From positions 4,928,501 through 4,992,500 of the forward strand of contig NZ_CP020038.1 in assembly GCF_002157225.2 (NCBI RefSeq): a DNA stretch of 64,000 bases, in the 5' to 3' direction. Each line of letters starts with the position of its first letter. The first letter of the stretch is position 1. The notes beneath the pieces are model-generated. The model did no database searches, had not been told where the DNA came from, and saw only the letters and a program-made list of their open reading frames with translations. This DNA comes from Agarilytica rhodophyticola. GTDB taxonomy: Bacteria > Pseudomonadota > Gammaproteobacteria > Pseudomonadales > Cellvibrionaceae. A program made the translations under genes and the position numbers. Shown here one piece after another: positions 30,396 through 39,885 of this stretch.

Positions 30396-30827
30396 ATGAT
30401 ATCTATTCAACAACACGACTTTGATATTGCTGAGGAATATGATTCGCTATTACACAAAAATAGCACCGGTGCTATCGTCACTTTTGTTGGCCGCGTTCGA
30501 GATTTTGCGCAAGCAGACAAGCAGTTTTACCTCCAGCACTATCCAGGTATGACTGAAAAGGTTTTAACTGAGATAGAACAACAAGCACACCAACGTTGGT
30601 CTCTTCTGGCTACTCGAATTATTCATCGTGTTGGTCATTTACAAGTGGACGATCAAATTGTTTATGTAGGAGTCAGCTCTGAGCATAGAAAAAATGCCTT
30701 TCAGGCCTGCGAGTACATGATTGATATACTAAAAACCCAAGCTCCGTTTTGGAAAAAAGAAGGCCAAACTTGGGTTGAGGCAAAAACTAGCGATGAAGCT
30801 GCTGCAAACATATGGCTACAAGACTAG
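30396..30827 (+). CDS. moaE: Molybdopterin synthase catalytic subunit MoaE
   Basis: 143 residues. Contains GAIVTFVGRVRDF, HRVGHLQVDDQIVYVGVSSEHR and the catalytic-lysine region APFWKKEGQTW. Converts cyclic pyranopterin to molybdopterin with MoaD. The conserved motif order is complete. The next small gene overlaps its end by 16 bases. Confidence 0.97.
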   Translation: MISIQQHDFDIAEEYDSLLHKNSTGAIVTFVGRVRDFAQADKQFYLQHYPGMTEKVLTEIEQQAHQRWSLLATRIIHRVGHLQVDDQIVYVGVSSEHRKNAFQACEYMIDILKTQAPFWKKEGQTWVEAKTSDEAAANIWLQD

Positions 30828-31117
30828 TGCCTAAGAAACCGAAATATAAGCAGCTAAAGCAGATGATTAAGGCACTTAAAATTTACTATAGTGTACCGCT
30901 AGAATTTAGTTTTAAACGTTTTCGTGCAGGGCTTATCTATTTTACTTTTGGCTTTATCGTAATTTACCTCGCACACAATACTTTAGAGCCTTCTCTCAAA
31001 CAAGAAATCATTACCTTCATCGGGATCTTATTTATTGCCGTCGGTTTTTTCATGGCTGTTATGGCACATATAAGAATGATTATTTCCCGAATCATCATGT
31101 TTATTAACAAAAAATAG
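30812..31117 (+). CDS. Small membrane protein, unknown
   Basis: Not recognised. 101 residues: a basic N-terminus rich in lysine, then two hydrophobic segments (IYFTFGFIVIYLA and FIGILFIAVGFFMAVMA) and a short tail ending in two lysines. By the positive-inside rule both ends should face the cytosol. It overlaps moaE by 16 bases; an ATG at 30863 would avoid the overlap. Confidence 0.6.
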   Translation: MATRLVPKKPKYKQLKQMIKALKIYYSVPLEFSFKRFRAGLIYFTFGFIVIYLAHNTLEPSLKQEIITFIGILFIAVGFFMAVMAHIRMIISRIIMFINKK

Positions 31118-31129
31118 CGATAACATAAA

Positions 31130-31471
31130 ATGATAGACAACGAAACTTGGATACTCGAAGTCGGCGACGACATCATTGAAAAGAAAACTAAATCAAGTTA
31201 TGAAAGTTTAACGCTGTTAGAGCAGTCCATATACTGCCTGTGGGTAATTGACTATGCTGTTCGTAACGCAGGGAGCTTAGATCCAATAGAAGATTTACAT
31301 CCTAGCGCTATCGATGAGTTGATAGCTAATGCAAAAGCGCAAGGCTGGAAAAAAATAGCTCATTTAATACACTGCTCAGAGGAGGAGGAAGAGGATGATT
31401 TCTGTGATAGATATTGTCAAGATTTCGACGAGTCTTGTAATGAATTACGTTTAGTGTACGACAATAGATAA
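31130..31471 (+). CDS. Acidic hypothetical protein
   Basis: Not firmly recognised. 113 residues, acidic, with an uninterrupted run of glutamates and aspartates (SEEEEEDD) and four cysteines near the C-terminus. The middle (LLEQSIYCLWVIDYAVRNAGSL) recalls DMP19/DUF4375-like proteins, a tentative link. It follows the small membrane protein by 12 bases and may be cotranscribed. Confidence 0.6.
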   Translation: MIDNETWILEVGDDIIEKKTKSSYESLTLLEQSIYCLWVIDYAVRNAGSLDPIEDLHPSAIDELIANAKAQGWKKIAHLIHCSEEEEEDDFCDRYCQDFDESCNELRLVYDNR

Positions 31472-31676
31472 CATGCTTAAGAACTTTTTCTTAATTATCT
31501 ATATCACATTATTATTTTCGATACCTAAGTATAAGTAAGATATATAGGTAAGACCTTACCTATGATGGGCCGTCATATAAGTATCGAAGCTATAGCTTGC
31601 CATTTATCAATACCCCTATTGAAAAATGTAAAACAAAATAGTTATAAAATAACATTGAGCAATAATAAGGTTAACG

Positions 31677-32498
31677 GTGTTTTTAGCTATTATGAAGCAG
31701 TTAATACTATCCTCAAGGCAGGTGTTACAAGAGTGCGAACAAGTACCTTTCTCTGTTTATTCTTCCATCGAAGAGCAGCGCATATTTAATGTACCGATTA
31801 TTAAGCCCATGTTAATTTGTGTACTCGAAGGCTGTAAAAAAATAGGCAAAGAAGAGCCAATTACTTGCCCTGCTGGTAATTTTATCTTTCTATCGAATAG
31901 CCCCAATATCGATATGCGAAATATCCCCAGCGATACAGAATATTTTGCTTTATTAATTGAGTTTGATTTTGAGGATTTTAAGCATCTCAGTTACGAGAAT
32001 TCTAAAACAGATATGTTTTTTCAGGGTAAACTTGATTCTATTTTACAAAAAACCTTGCAACAGTTTGTCGAATGGTCTGCCTTTGCACCTAGTAGTATTT
32101 GGTCAATGCGCAAGCAAGAGATTTTGCAATTAATCTATCACTTAGGATATAAACAGGTAGCTGCGGTGATAGAGTCAGCCAGTGTTAGTCATAGGCTACA
32201 TCATATTATTTGTGCCGATATTTTAAGTGATCTCAGTGCCAATGTTTTATCTGCCAAATTGGCAATGAGCGAATCCACATTGCGTAGAAAGTTAAATGCT
32301 GAAGGTACTAGTTTGCAAGCCATTAAGGATCGAGCCAAGTTAAGTCACGGACTTCACCTATTGCAGACCAGCCTGGCTCCAATAGGCCACGTCGCCCAAC
32401 AATGTGGTTATTTGTCTCAATCTCGCTTCACAGACAGATTCAAGCAGCTCTTTGGCATCACACCGCGAGAACTTAGAAAAACAAGAATGCGCGATTAA
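31677..32498 (+). CDS. AraC-family transcriptional regulator
   Basis: 273 residues from GTG 31677 (AAGG seven bases upstream) or 268 from ATG 31692. The C-terminal 100 residues form the double helix-turn-helix of AraC/XylS, with SAKLAMSESTLRRKLNAEG and the signature IGHVAQQCGYLSQSRFTDRFKQLFGITPREL region. The N-terminal effector domain is of unknown ligand. It lies 106 bases before a PEBP gene on the same strand, a possible target. Confidence 0.9.
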   Translation: MFLAIMKQLILSSRQVLQECEQVPFSVYSSIEEQRIFNVPIIKPMLICVLEGCKKIGKEEPITCPAGNFIFLSNSPNIDMRNIPSDTEYFALLIEFDFEDFKHLSYENSKTDMFFQGKLDSILQKTLQQFVEWSAFAPSSIWSMRKQEILQLIYHLGYKQVAAVIESASVSHRLHHIICADILSDLSANVLSAKLAMSESTLRRKLNAEGTSLQAIKDRAKLSHGLHLLQTSLAPIGHVAQQCGYLSQSRFTDRFKQLFGITPRELRKTRMRD

Positions 32499-32604
32499 GG
32501 CGAATAGTTGACGGCTTAAGCTCTAATTTTTCCATCGATTAATCCCTATTATATATATCTCTTCAAATACTAATTTTTTCCAACACTATTGTATCGGAGG
32601 CATT

Positions 32605-33168
32605 ATGCAACGCATTACCAGCACATTTGCACTATTACTTTCATTGTTAACAGCAACAACTTCAGTTGTTGCTGACTCCTTCTCACTATCAAGCAAAGAT
32701 ATCGCCCACGGTGAGTTTATGGACAAAGCACAAGAGTTTCAGGGCTTTGGCTGCCAAGGAAACGATATCTCACCTCAGCTTTCCTGGTCTAACGCCCCTA
32801 AAGGCACCAAGGCCTTCGCCCTATTAGTCCATGATCCCGATGCACCTACCGGCAGTGGCTGGTGGCATTGGCAAGTGGTCAATATCCCCGCCAAAATCAC
32901 TTCATTGCCAGCAGGTGCAGGTAGTAAAGATGGCAAACAACTGCCCAAAGGTAGTATTCAAATTACCAACGATTATGGAACAAAAGCCTTTGGCGGTGCC
33001 TGCCCCCCTAAAGGAGATGGTGCCCATCGCTATCAATTTACCTTATATGCTCTGTCAAAAACCTTAGAATTACCAGAAAATGCCTCCGGCGCTCTAACCG
33101 GCTACATGGTAAAAGCTAATGCGTTAGCATCAAGCACAATTGAGGCTTTATATAAACGCGACCTATAA
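32605..33168 (+). CDS. YbhB/YbcL-type PEBP protein, exported
   Basis: 187 residues with a signal peptide ending near SVVADS. PEBP signature motifs FALLVHDPDAPTGSGWWHW and GGACPPKGDGAHRYQFTLYA are present. Bacterial Raf-kinase-inhibitor-like proteins bind small ligands; the physiological role is unclear. GGAGG lies upstream of the ATG. Confidence 0.93.
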   Translation: MQRITSTFALLLSLLTATTSVVADSFSLSSKDIAHGEFMDKAQEFQGFGCQGNDISPQLSWSNAPKGTKAFALLVHDPDAPTGSGWWHWQVVNIPAKITSLPAGAGSKDGKQLPKGSIQITNDYGTKAFGGACPPKGDGAHRYQFTLYALSKTLELPENASGALTGYMVKANALASSTIEALYKRDL

Positions 33169-33200
33169 TAAAGAGCAATAAAGAGAAAAATGCCGACACC

Positions 33201-33223
33201 CTAGGGTCTATAACAGGCCCTAG
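33201..33223 (+). terminator. Weak hairpin after the PEBP gene
   Basis: CTAGGG-TC pairs with GG-CCCTAG (one G/U) around a seven-base loop, 33 bases after the PEBP stop codon. The following bases (ATAAATT) are a poor T-run. Confidence 0.4.
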
Positions 33224-33347
33224 ATAAATTGCATCACATATGTAGGCAATATTCATGTTTTTGATAATTACTTTTTCTTGTCTACATTGGTAAACCTCAC
33301 TTCGGCTATAGATAAACAAAGTAAGGGGTATAACTCTCTGAGTCTAA

Positions 33348-33503
33348 TTCTCCAAATCTATCCAGCGCGTTCTGTTAGCAGAACTTGATGGTGAGCCGGC
33401 TGGCTTTGTCTGTTTCTATATCGCAGAAAATGCATGAGAAAGTATCTGGAATGCGCCTGATGGTAGCATTGTGCCCAGCGACTTTTTGTTCGAACTACGT
33501 TAG
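33348..33503 (+). pseudogene. Decayed fragment resembling a GNAT acetyltransferase
   Basis: One reading frame, lacking a start and bounded by stops, reads through AELDGEPAGFVCFYI (33378-33422), then a TGA at 33435, then WNAPDGSIVPSDFLFE to a TAG at 33501. The first stretch matches the beta-strand 4 style of GNAT N-acetyltransferases (AE-DGE-GF). The rest of such a domain is missing. Interpreted as a remnant of a gene; similarity is by eye only. Confidence 0.4.
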
Positions 33504-33569
33504 AATACTTGGCTAAAACGGAATAAATATTTAGCATTCGCCAAGCCTGCTCACACTTAGCGTAGGGTT

Positions 33570-34349
33570 TTATATCGGTAAAGCTTTTAAAGTATAGATA
33601 TCAAAACGCGAGGATTTCCCTTCTAATTGGTAGCTTGGTTTTTTTCCCGCTAGGAAAGGCGCAATACGTGGGCGCTTGACCACAACACGATAGCGGCTAA
33701 TATGAAGAGCCTTATCAAGTAAATGATCAGCATCTTCATCCTGACCAACGACGGAGTGGAAAGCACGCATTTCTTTTTTTACAAGTGCTGTCTTTTTTCT
33801 TTCTGGAAACATAGGGTCAAGAAACACAACATCAAAATATGTATTGTCTGTTTGCATATAATCAAAACTATCACTATTCACTAGTGTCATTCGCCCTATG
33901 ATATCAAGCAGTTCACCATCAGCTTGCTCCTCGGCAAACACTTTTGCACGTGCCAAACCATCTTCAAGTAGAGCATGAACAATAGGCGATCGCTCCAGCA
34001 TCGTTACTGTTGCACCCAAGGATGCCAAAACAAAAGCATCTCTCCCAAGGCCAGCAGTGGCGTCGAGAATGCTGGGAACAAAGCCTTTACTCAAGCCAGC
34101 CGCCTTCGCTATAGTTTGCCCCCTGCCACCTCCAAAGCGACGCCTATGAGCGGCACTTCCAGCAATAAAGTCTGCACAGGTTTTGATTAACCTGCGACCA
34201 TTTCTTTGTAACAGAGCAACACCATCAGTAGAATAACTAAGGGCGAGAGACTCAACTTCAGCATCATTGTAGACAATATCTAAATTGAGTTTTTCAGCAA
34301 ATGTCTTAAGATCGTCATTTAAATCGCTGTCTTTTAGTAAAATCTTCAT
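33570..34349 (-). CDS. rsmJ: 16S rRNA m2G1516 methyltransferase
   Basis: 259 residues. SAM-binding [19 protein letters not shown] and the RsmJ motif [20 protein letters not shown] are clear, as is the [11 protein letters not shown] loop. It methylates G1516 of 16S rRNA (YhiQ in older naming). It stands alone, convergent with the pseudogene region. Confidence 0.96.
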   Translation of the reverse strand: MKILLKDSDLNDDLKTFAEKLNLDIVYNDAEVESLALSYSTDGVALLQRNGRRLIKTCADFIAGSAAHRRRFGGGRGQTIAKAAGLSKGFVPSILDATAGLGRDAFVLASLGATVTMLERSPIVHALLEDGLARAKVFAEEQADGELLDIIGRMTLVNSDSFDYMQTDNTYFDVVFLDPMFPERKKTALVKKEMRAFHSVVGQDEDADHLLDKALHISRYRVVVKRPRIAPFLAGKKPSYQLEGKSSRFDIYTLKALPI

Positions 34350-34507
34350 AAATGATACTTATAATATTCCTAAACACCTATTGATCGTAAAAAAGTACAA
34401 ATTCCAGGCTTGCTCCCTGTATATCCGAAAATAGAATATAGGAAACAAACGCCACTCTGTCATATTAATGCAACATTTTCAAAATAGCGTATGCGGTTTT
34501 TCTACGG

Positions 34508-35965
34508 ATGTACATTATGCAGTATAGTTTTATCATTTTTTTCTTATTCTTGTTTGCCTCAAATACACTATCCGCACAAGAAAATAACACTGCAAAAGAA
34601 TCACCTCCTCCCTTAGCAAAGACCGATCAAGGGCTACTATTCACGATAAAAGGGTCCAACACTATAGGAGCAAAACTTGCACCTCATTGGACTAAGCACT
34701 ACTTGGAGCAAAGAGGACTCAAGTCTGTGACTATCATCCCAGGTGCAATCGATAATGAATTTCGAGTAGGAGGCTTAAATGGTGAAGTACGTGCATATGT
34801 AGATATTTATGCACACGGTTCAAGTACAGGTTTTATGGGATTAAAAGACAACAGTGCTGATATCGCCATGTCTTCTCGCCCCATCAAATATGATGAAAAC
34901 GAAAGTATTTCTAAAATAATTGATCTCAATGACTTTGAGGCAGAGCATGTGGTGGCCCTCGATGGTTTAGCTATTATTGTCCACCCAGAAAACCCCATAA
35001 AAACACTTTCAGTACAGCAAATCCGAGAGATTTTCTCGGGTAATATAAATAATTGGAAAGAGCTAAACGGCACTAATGCTCCTATTGCAAGATATGCGCG
35101 TGACCATAAATCAGGCACATGGGAAACCTTTAGCACTATTGTGCTAGGTAAAAACCATTTCCTTTCTCGCCAAACACAGCGCTTTGAATCGAGTAAAATG
35201 CTGTCACAGAATATCTACCAAAATCCATACGGGATTGGCTTCGTTGATCTATCGTCTATAGGTAATAATAAAGCACTAGCAATATCTGATGCCCAAAACC
35301 AAGCGATACATCCAAAAGTTGCTTTTATTGCAACTGAAGATTACCCCTTATCAAGAAGACTCTACATGTATAGTCTACCCAATAAACTTAATGTTCACGC
35401 TAAATACTTTTTAGATTTTATTCAATCGGACTCAGGCCAGCAGCTGGTGGAAGATTCTGGCTTTATTTCTCAAAGGCCACTGAGTATTGCGATAAATGAT
35501 CTTAGTGGGCCAGAGGAGTATCTTGATGTGGTAAAAAAAGGAGAACGCCTCTCCATTAACTTTCGTTTCAAATCTAATAGCTCAGCCTTAGATAACAAAG
35601 CCAAACAAGACATTATGAGATTGGTTGACTACATGCAGGCACCAGAACAAAGAAATAAAATTATCCAGCTTATAGGCTTTGGCAATACAAAAGATAGGAA
35701 TAGACGATCCCTATTACTGTCAAAGCTGCGAGCGACATCTGTAAAAACAGAATTGCGTAAGCATAGCGTTAACACCGCGTCGGTTATAGGCTTCGGTGAC
35801 CATTTTCCTATTGCTTCTAGCACCGGAGAATCACGGCACAAAAATCAACGGGTGGAAGTATGGATATTCGATCAAAAATATAAGCAGTTATTACAAAATA
35901 TCAAAAAAGACGTCTCCATAAAGGTACAAAACCGAAACACAAGCAATTTATTATCATCAGACTAA
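34508..35965 (+). CDS. PstS-like substrate-binding domain fused to OmpA domain
   Basis: 485 residues. A signal peptide ending near NTLSAQ is followed by a PBP-like phosphate-binding type domain (FTIKGSNTIGAKLAPHW, then KDNSADIAMSSRPI and EIFSGNINNWKELNG), with DHKSGTWETF as the usual phosphate-loop region. From about residue 345 comes an OmpA/MotB peptidoglycan-binding domain (LSINFRFKSNSSALD, then the KNQRVEVWIF ending). Probably periplasmic and tethered to the cell wall. Binding of phosphate itself is inferred. The ATG at 34517 is an alternative start. Confidence 0.88.
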   Translation: MYIMQYSFIIFFLFLFASNTLSAQENNTAKESPPPLAKTDQGLLFTIKGSNTIGAKLAPHWTKHYLEQRGLKSVTIIPGAIDNEFRVGGLNGEVRAYVDIYAHGSSTGFMGLKDNSADIAMSSRPIKYDENESISKIIDLNDFEAEHVVALDGLAIIVHPENPIKTLSVQQIREIFSGNINNWKELNGTNAPIARYARDHKSGTWETFSTIVLGKNHFLSRQTQRFESSKMLSQNIYQNPYGIGFVDLSSIGNNKALAISDAQNQAIHPKVAFIATEDYPLSRRLYMYSLPNKLNVHAKYFLDFIQSDSGQQLVEDSGFISQRPLSIAINDLSGPEEYLDVVKKGERLSINFRFKSNSSALDNKAKQDIMRLVDYMQAPEQRNKIIQLIGFGNTKDRNRRSLLLSKLRATSVKTELRKHSVNTASVIGFGDHFPIASSTGESRHKNQRVEVWIFDQKYKQLLQNIKKDVSIKVQNRNTSNLLSSD

Positions 35966-36033
35966 GTTACGATGCTCTTGAGCTTTCCTCATTTTTACTT
36001 ACAATGGGGTTAATTAAATTGGCATTCGTTATT

Positions 36034-36372
36034 ATGAAAATTATCATCACTATTTTGCTTTTAATAGGTTCAGCAAATGTATACTGTGCTGCAAACGAGG
36101 ATATTGATGCATTACTCTATCGTTTTTCGCAAGCAAAAATAACCGAATCTTGCCGCTTATTCAACCAATTACTAAAAACTCAATCGACCAAACAGATCGA
36201 CGGGTTGAGCGAGTTCCTTATCGATTTTTGGACGGCAGAAGCAGAAAAGCAAGGCTATACACTGGAAGACTTTGCTAAAGAATGTGTCACCACCACCAAC
36301 AATTACACTGAATTTTTGCAAGCGATGGAGAGTATTCGCGAACGTTCGGAAAAAAATGTCAAACTTCAATAA
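36034..36372 (+). CDS. Small exported hypothetical protein
   Basis: Not recognised. 112 residues from the ATG at 36034, giving a clean signal peptide (KIIITILLLIGSANVYCAA); an ATG at 36004 would add ten residues. The mature part is helical and polar with two cysteines (ESCRLF and KECVTT) that could pair in the periplasm. It follows the PstS/OmpA fusion by 68 bases and may belong with it. Confidence 0.6.
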   Translation: MKIIITILLLIGSANVYCAANEDIDALLYRFSQAKITESCRLFNQLLKTQSTKQIDGLSEFLIDFWTAEAEKQGYTLEDFAKECVTTTNNYTEFLQAMESIRERSEKNVKLQ

Positions 36373-36464
36373 ATATTGCTAGTTTGCAGCTTTCACCCAA
36401 TTTAAGCCAACTCAGTTGAATAGGCATCATAGGCAATTTGTCAGAGAATTACACCTAGCCATTA

Positions 36465-36494
36465 ATGGCCGAATAATAAAAGCTATTCGGCCAT
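36465..36494. terminator. Hairpin between convergent genes
   Basis: 11-bp perfect stem ATGGCCGAATA/TATTCGGCCAT with an eight-base loop. It lies between the ends of two convergent genes and may serve both, although neither side has a long T-run. Confidence 0.6.
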
Positions 36495-36507
36495 CAATAG
36501 ACAACTT

Positions 36508-38583
36508 TTAGATTTTCCTATCGCGATTGTGCTCGATATATGCTCGCACTGCGCTTCTATACATTCTAACTTTTAAGTTTTTGGATATCTTACCCGCACT
36601 ATGTAGTTCTCTGAAGGAGCGACGTAGGCATTTTTTATACTTGTGTAGTTTTCTTTTAGTTGTATAGCTGCATGGTATTTCAGGCAAAGTCAAAGTTTCA
36701 TAAGCTTTTACATTGTACAACCGATTGCGCACATTGCCAGGCCATAGGATATCTACATCACCCGATGCCGCCTGACCAAGGCCAAAGTTTACATTTAGTG
36801 CATTTTGAGAAGAAAAGCTAGCACCACTTATAACAGGACTCATAGACGTTTTCCCCAGAGATGATTTTACACTAACAACAGCTCCTAAGGCATCACGATT
36901 AACTCTTCCTTTCTTGGTTATACCTTTTGTCCCAAGCAAGTTTATGGAAACCCAGTTGTTATTATTATCAGCACTGTTTATTTCGACTGATAAACTGCCA
37001 TCAATAGCCCGGTTTCCAGTCCATTCAAGCTCCTCCGGATTTTTCTGGAGGAAAATAGGTAAGTAGAAAGATTGAGAATCAACAGCACTATTCCATTGAG
37101 TCTTATGCGGTGTAAGCGGCGCATCAATATCGAAACTTGATACCGACACCAAATCAACAAAACCATCATTGTTGAGATCTCCCTTTGCCATACCCTTAAC
37201 ATTTCTACGACTGTGATTCGTGCTATCGGCTAAAGCGAGAGTGTCGTAAACAAATTGCCCTTGTCCATTATTGTTAAGTAATACATTGGGTGACGCTTCG
37301 TAAATAGTACCAACATCAAGCCCACCACCGTAAGCAATATCAGTATCGCCATCGTTGTCATAATCAAGCATTACAGTACCCCAACCAAAAACACTAGCAA
37401 CAGTGTCACCTGCGCTGGGCTGCACAAATTTACCGCCTTCACTGTTGATGAACCAACGTGAAGCAAAAGCACCTAGGGCAAAGGGGAAGGGCCTAGGATT
37501 ATTGTCTGAAAAAGGCGGTAAATTATCATCTGCATTTACATAATCACCGGCATTAGTCGCAAACAGATCCATTAAACCATCAGCATTAATATCGCCAAAG
37601 GAAAGCCCCATCCAAGCTCCTACGACATCAAGGCCAAGCTGGCTGCTAATATCCGTGAAGTTACCTGTTCCGTCATTTTCAAATACATGAATTAAACCGT
37701 GATCAATACCAGGAAATGGCCCTGGGCCTTGATCATCCCCAGTAACAATGTCGACATCACCATCTTGATCCAAGTCCACCATCGCAATAGCCCATGTGAT
37801 ACTGGCCTCACCTGCATATTCTGCAGGAAAACCGGCATGCTCACGAATACCTGAGGTTTCACTTATATCTGCAAATACATTTTCACCCATATTGAGAAAA
37901 AGCTGGTTATGTTCGTTGAGAACAAACGGCGCGATACGCAAAGCATGACGGTTATCCCAAGTTTGCATACTGTTGGCAACTACAATATCTAGCAGTCCAT
38001 CATTATTAATATCCCCCATGGAACAACCTGATGGATAATGAATACCTGCACCTATATTGCTATAGATGGTTGAATCTTTAAATGATCCGTCGCCCATATT
38101 AATTAGGAGAGTATTTTCTGCTCCAGCATTAAGCACATATAAATCTTGGTCGCCGTCATTATCAATATCGCCGTAACAAGCACCAATGCTTTCTTTATCA
38201 AATACTGTAACTCCTGCTTCTTGGGCCGACTCAATGAAGAATAGCTCTCCGCTATCATTGAACTGGTTGCGGTAAAGCCCATTATTTTTCTGTTCAGCGT
38301 TTGTCACATAAATATCAATATCATTATCGAGATCATAATCAAAAAGGACAACTCCTGCGGAGCCTCTTGCTTTTAGCGGAAAGTTGGGTCGCTCAGATGC
38401 AGAGAAAGTACCTCGTGAACGAAAACTTTCCATTATAGCTTCGCGTGTCACTGACTCCCCGTGCCTAAAGTCTACACCACTAGCTGGGTCTTGGGCTATG
38501 TCTTCAAATTCAATAGCATTTGCAGCGCTTACGGCAAGTGTTGAATAGAGTATTATTTGACGAGTAAATGATTTTATTTTCAT
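36508..38583 (-). CDS. Exported FG-GAP/VCBS repeat protein with ASPIC-UnbV domain
   Basis: 691 residues with a signal peptide ending at SAANA. Many DxDxDG-like calcium-binding repeats are visible, such as YDLDNDIDIYV, GDIDNDGDQDLYV, GDINNDGLLDIVV and DLDQDGDVDIVTGDD, indicating a beta-propeller. Residues from about 535 match the ASPIC/UnbV domain (NRDALGAVVSVKSS, FGLGQAASGDVDILWPG). The last 60 residues are unusually basic and contain a Cys pair (SYTTKRKLHKYKKC). Likely exported and possibly surface-associated; function unknown. AT-rich DNA lies upstream. Confidence 0.88.
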   Translation of the reverse strand: MKIKSFTRQIILYSTLAVSAANAIEFEDIAQDPASGVDFRHGESVTREAIMESFRSRGTFSASERPNFPLKARGSAGVVLFDYDLDNDIDIYVTNAEQKNNGLYRNQFNDSGELFFIESAQEAGVTVFDKESIGACYGDIDNDGDQDLYVLNAGAENTLLINMGDGSFKDSTIYSNIGAGIHYPSGCSMGDINNDGLLDIVVANSMQTWDNRHALRIAPFVLNEHNQLFLNMGENVFADISETSGIREHAGFPAEYAGEASITWAIAMVDLDQDGDVDIVTGDDQGPGPFPGIDHGLIHVFENDGTGNFTDISSQLGLDVVGAWMGLSFGDINADGLMDLFATNAGDYVNADDNLPPFSDNNPRPFPFALGAFASRWFINSEGGKFVQPSAGDTVASVFGWGTVMLDYDNDGDTDIAYGGGLDVGTIYEASPNVLLNNNGQGQFVYDTLALADSTNHSRRNVKGMAKGDLNNDGFVDLVSVSSFDIDAPLTPHKTQWNSAVDSQSFYLPIFLQKNPEELEWTGNRAIDGSLSVEINSADNNNNWVSINLLGTKGITKKGRVNRDALGAVVSVKSSLGKTSMSPVISGASFSSQNALNVNFGLGQAASGDVDILWPGNVRNRLYNVKAYETLTLPEIPCSYTTKRKLHKYKKCLRRSFRELHSAGKISKNLKVRMYRSAVRAYIEHNRDRKI

Positions 38584-39264
38584 CTAGTTAAGCCTTATTT
38601 ATATTTTTGCATTCACGAACAGCACTTATATTTTTTGTTGCAGTTCTCGTTGTGAGTAGCTACCTTTTTAAAAACTTCAACCGTATTATTTGAACAAGAT
38701 TTTTATAGAGAAGCCTATTGTAAAGGCATGAAAAAACAAGGGGGTTTTATTGACTGTATTGAACCAGCCCCGAAAATTTTTTTCTTAAATATATTTACAC
38801 ATTGTTACCAAAATATTTTCCTATAGAAATGCATCCCGATCAGAGATTACCCGAAAAACTCTAACATAATATTTTTTTACTGAAGTTTTTTTAACGCCAC
38901 AATTTTAGTTAGCTCTAACCTTTGGAGTAATTACTATTTTTTAACCACAGATTTTCGATAGGAATTATTACTATTTGTCTCACTATCAAGCCGCACATAA
39001 AATTTAGTACGTCATAATGTTATGTAAAGTGCACTAGATTTAAAGTGTTTTTTTTCAATTGTAGTACTATGAATTTTTAACTTTCTACACAAAACCTAAA
39101 TTTACCAACTATACTTAGTTAACCTCTATCGAAGCGAGCATCGGTTCGAAAAATAAATTGCTATTGCAAAAAAAAGACGTTTTCCAAGGAAAACGTCAAA
39201 AGAGCACAACAAATTATTATCCAGTTAAGAGATACTGTACTTAGAGCTTATTAACACTAGAGAA
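38584..39264. other. 681-base AT-rich gap upstream of the FG-GAP gene
   Basis: No gene seen in either strand apart from spurious short frames. It holds the terminator of the TonB-like gene near 39168-39197 and presumably the FG-GAP gene promoter. TTCGAACCGA occurs on the minus strand at about 39143-39152 without a matching second element. Confidence 0.5.
39168..39197 (-). terminator. Intrinsic terminator of the TonB-like gene
   Basis: Nine-bp stem GACGTTTTC/GAAAACGTC with loop CAAG; on the minus strand it is followed by eight T's. It lies 68 bases downstream of the TonB-like stop codon and closes the blaI-M56-tonB unit. Confidence 0.88.
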
Positions 39265-39873
39265 TCATTGTTCCATTTGAAAACGAATTCTCTTTGTCAT
39301 GCCGATAAACTTTTGTGCCTGCCCCTCTTCTACCTGTGGCTGATAGCGCCAACGCTTTACGGCTTCAACCGCTGATTTTTCAAAATATCCTGAAGGATTA
39401 GCTGCTAGCACACTTATATTCTCTGTGGTTCCTATTTGGCTAATATCAAACTTGACATCGACATAGCCCTCAATGCCTCGCGTAGCGGCACGCGAAGGGT
39501 ATCTTGGCTGTACGAGATATTGAGTAATAGGCATACCTGTAAACTTTAGAGAAAATTCATTATCACTGACGATGTGATTCACTGCCAGATTAGGTATTAA
39601 TGTATTGTCTGTGTTATCAACCGAGCTGTCAGGTAAAGGCGGCGCATCATTAACTTTGGGTTTATCAATGGGCTCTAGCGCGGGCATGGTTTCTAGAATT
39701 TTAGGCTCGTATATCGGGTCATAAATGACTTCAGGGGGTTCAGAGGGTTCTTCCATTTCGTTAAAACTTAGTTGCACCATCATTAAAAAGAGGCTAAAGG
39801 TAAGCAATAGTGCAAGGGGAACTGATGCGATCCAGCGTGGCAATACTAATGGCGTTTGTACGTATATATACAT
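39265..39873 (-). CDS. TonB-like energy transducer
   Basis: 202 residues. One N-terminal membrane helix (WIASVPLALLLTFSLFLMM), a Pro/Glu-rich linker (EEPSEPPEVIYDPIYEP) that would span the periplasm, and a C-terminal TonB domain with QPRYPSRAATRGIEGYVDVKF and AVKRWRYQP. Family role is to pass inner-membrane energy to outer-membrane receptors, usually with ExbB/ExbD, which are not in the window. It follows the M56 gene by 12 bases. Confidence 0.9.
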   Translation of the reverse strand: MYIYVQTPLVLPRWIASVPLALLLTFSLFLMMVQLSFNEMEEPSEPPEVIYDPIYEPKILETMPALEPIDKPKVNDAPPLPDSSVDNTDNTLIPNLAVNHIVSDNEFSLKFTGMPITQYLVQPRYPSRAATRGIEGYVDVKFDISQIGTTENISVLAANPSGYFEKSAVEAVKRWRYQPQVEEGQAQKFIGMTKRIRFQMEQ

Positions 39874-39885
39874 AACTGATATCCT

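Noticed and set aside
31562-31789. 75-codon frame overlapping the AraC gene start
   Set aside because: It runs out of frame into the AraC coding region and has no family features.
39135-39165. tRNA T-arm-like GGTTCGAA
   Set aside because: The surrounding sequence does not fold as a tRNA and has no acceptor stem or anticodon arm.
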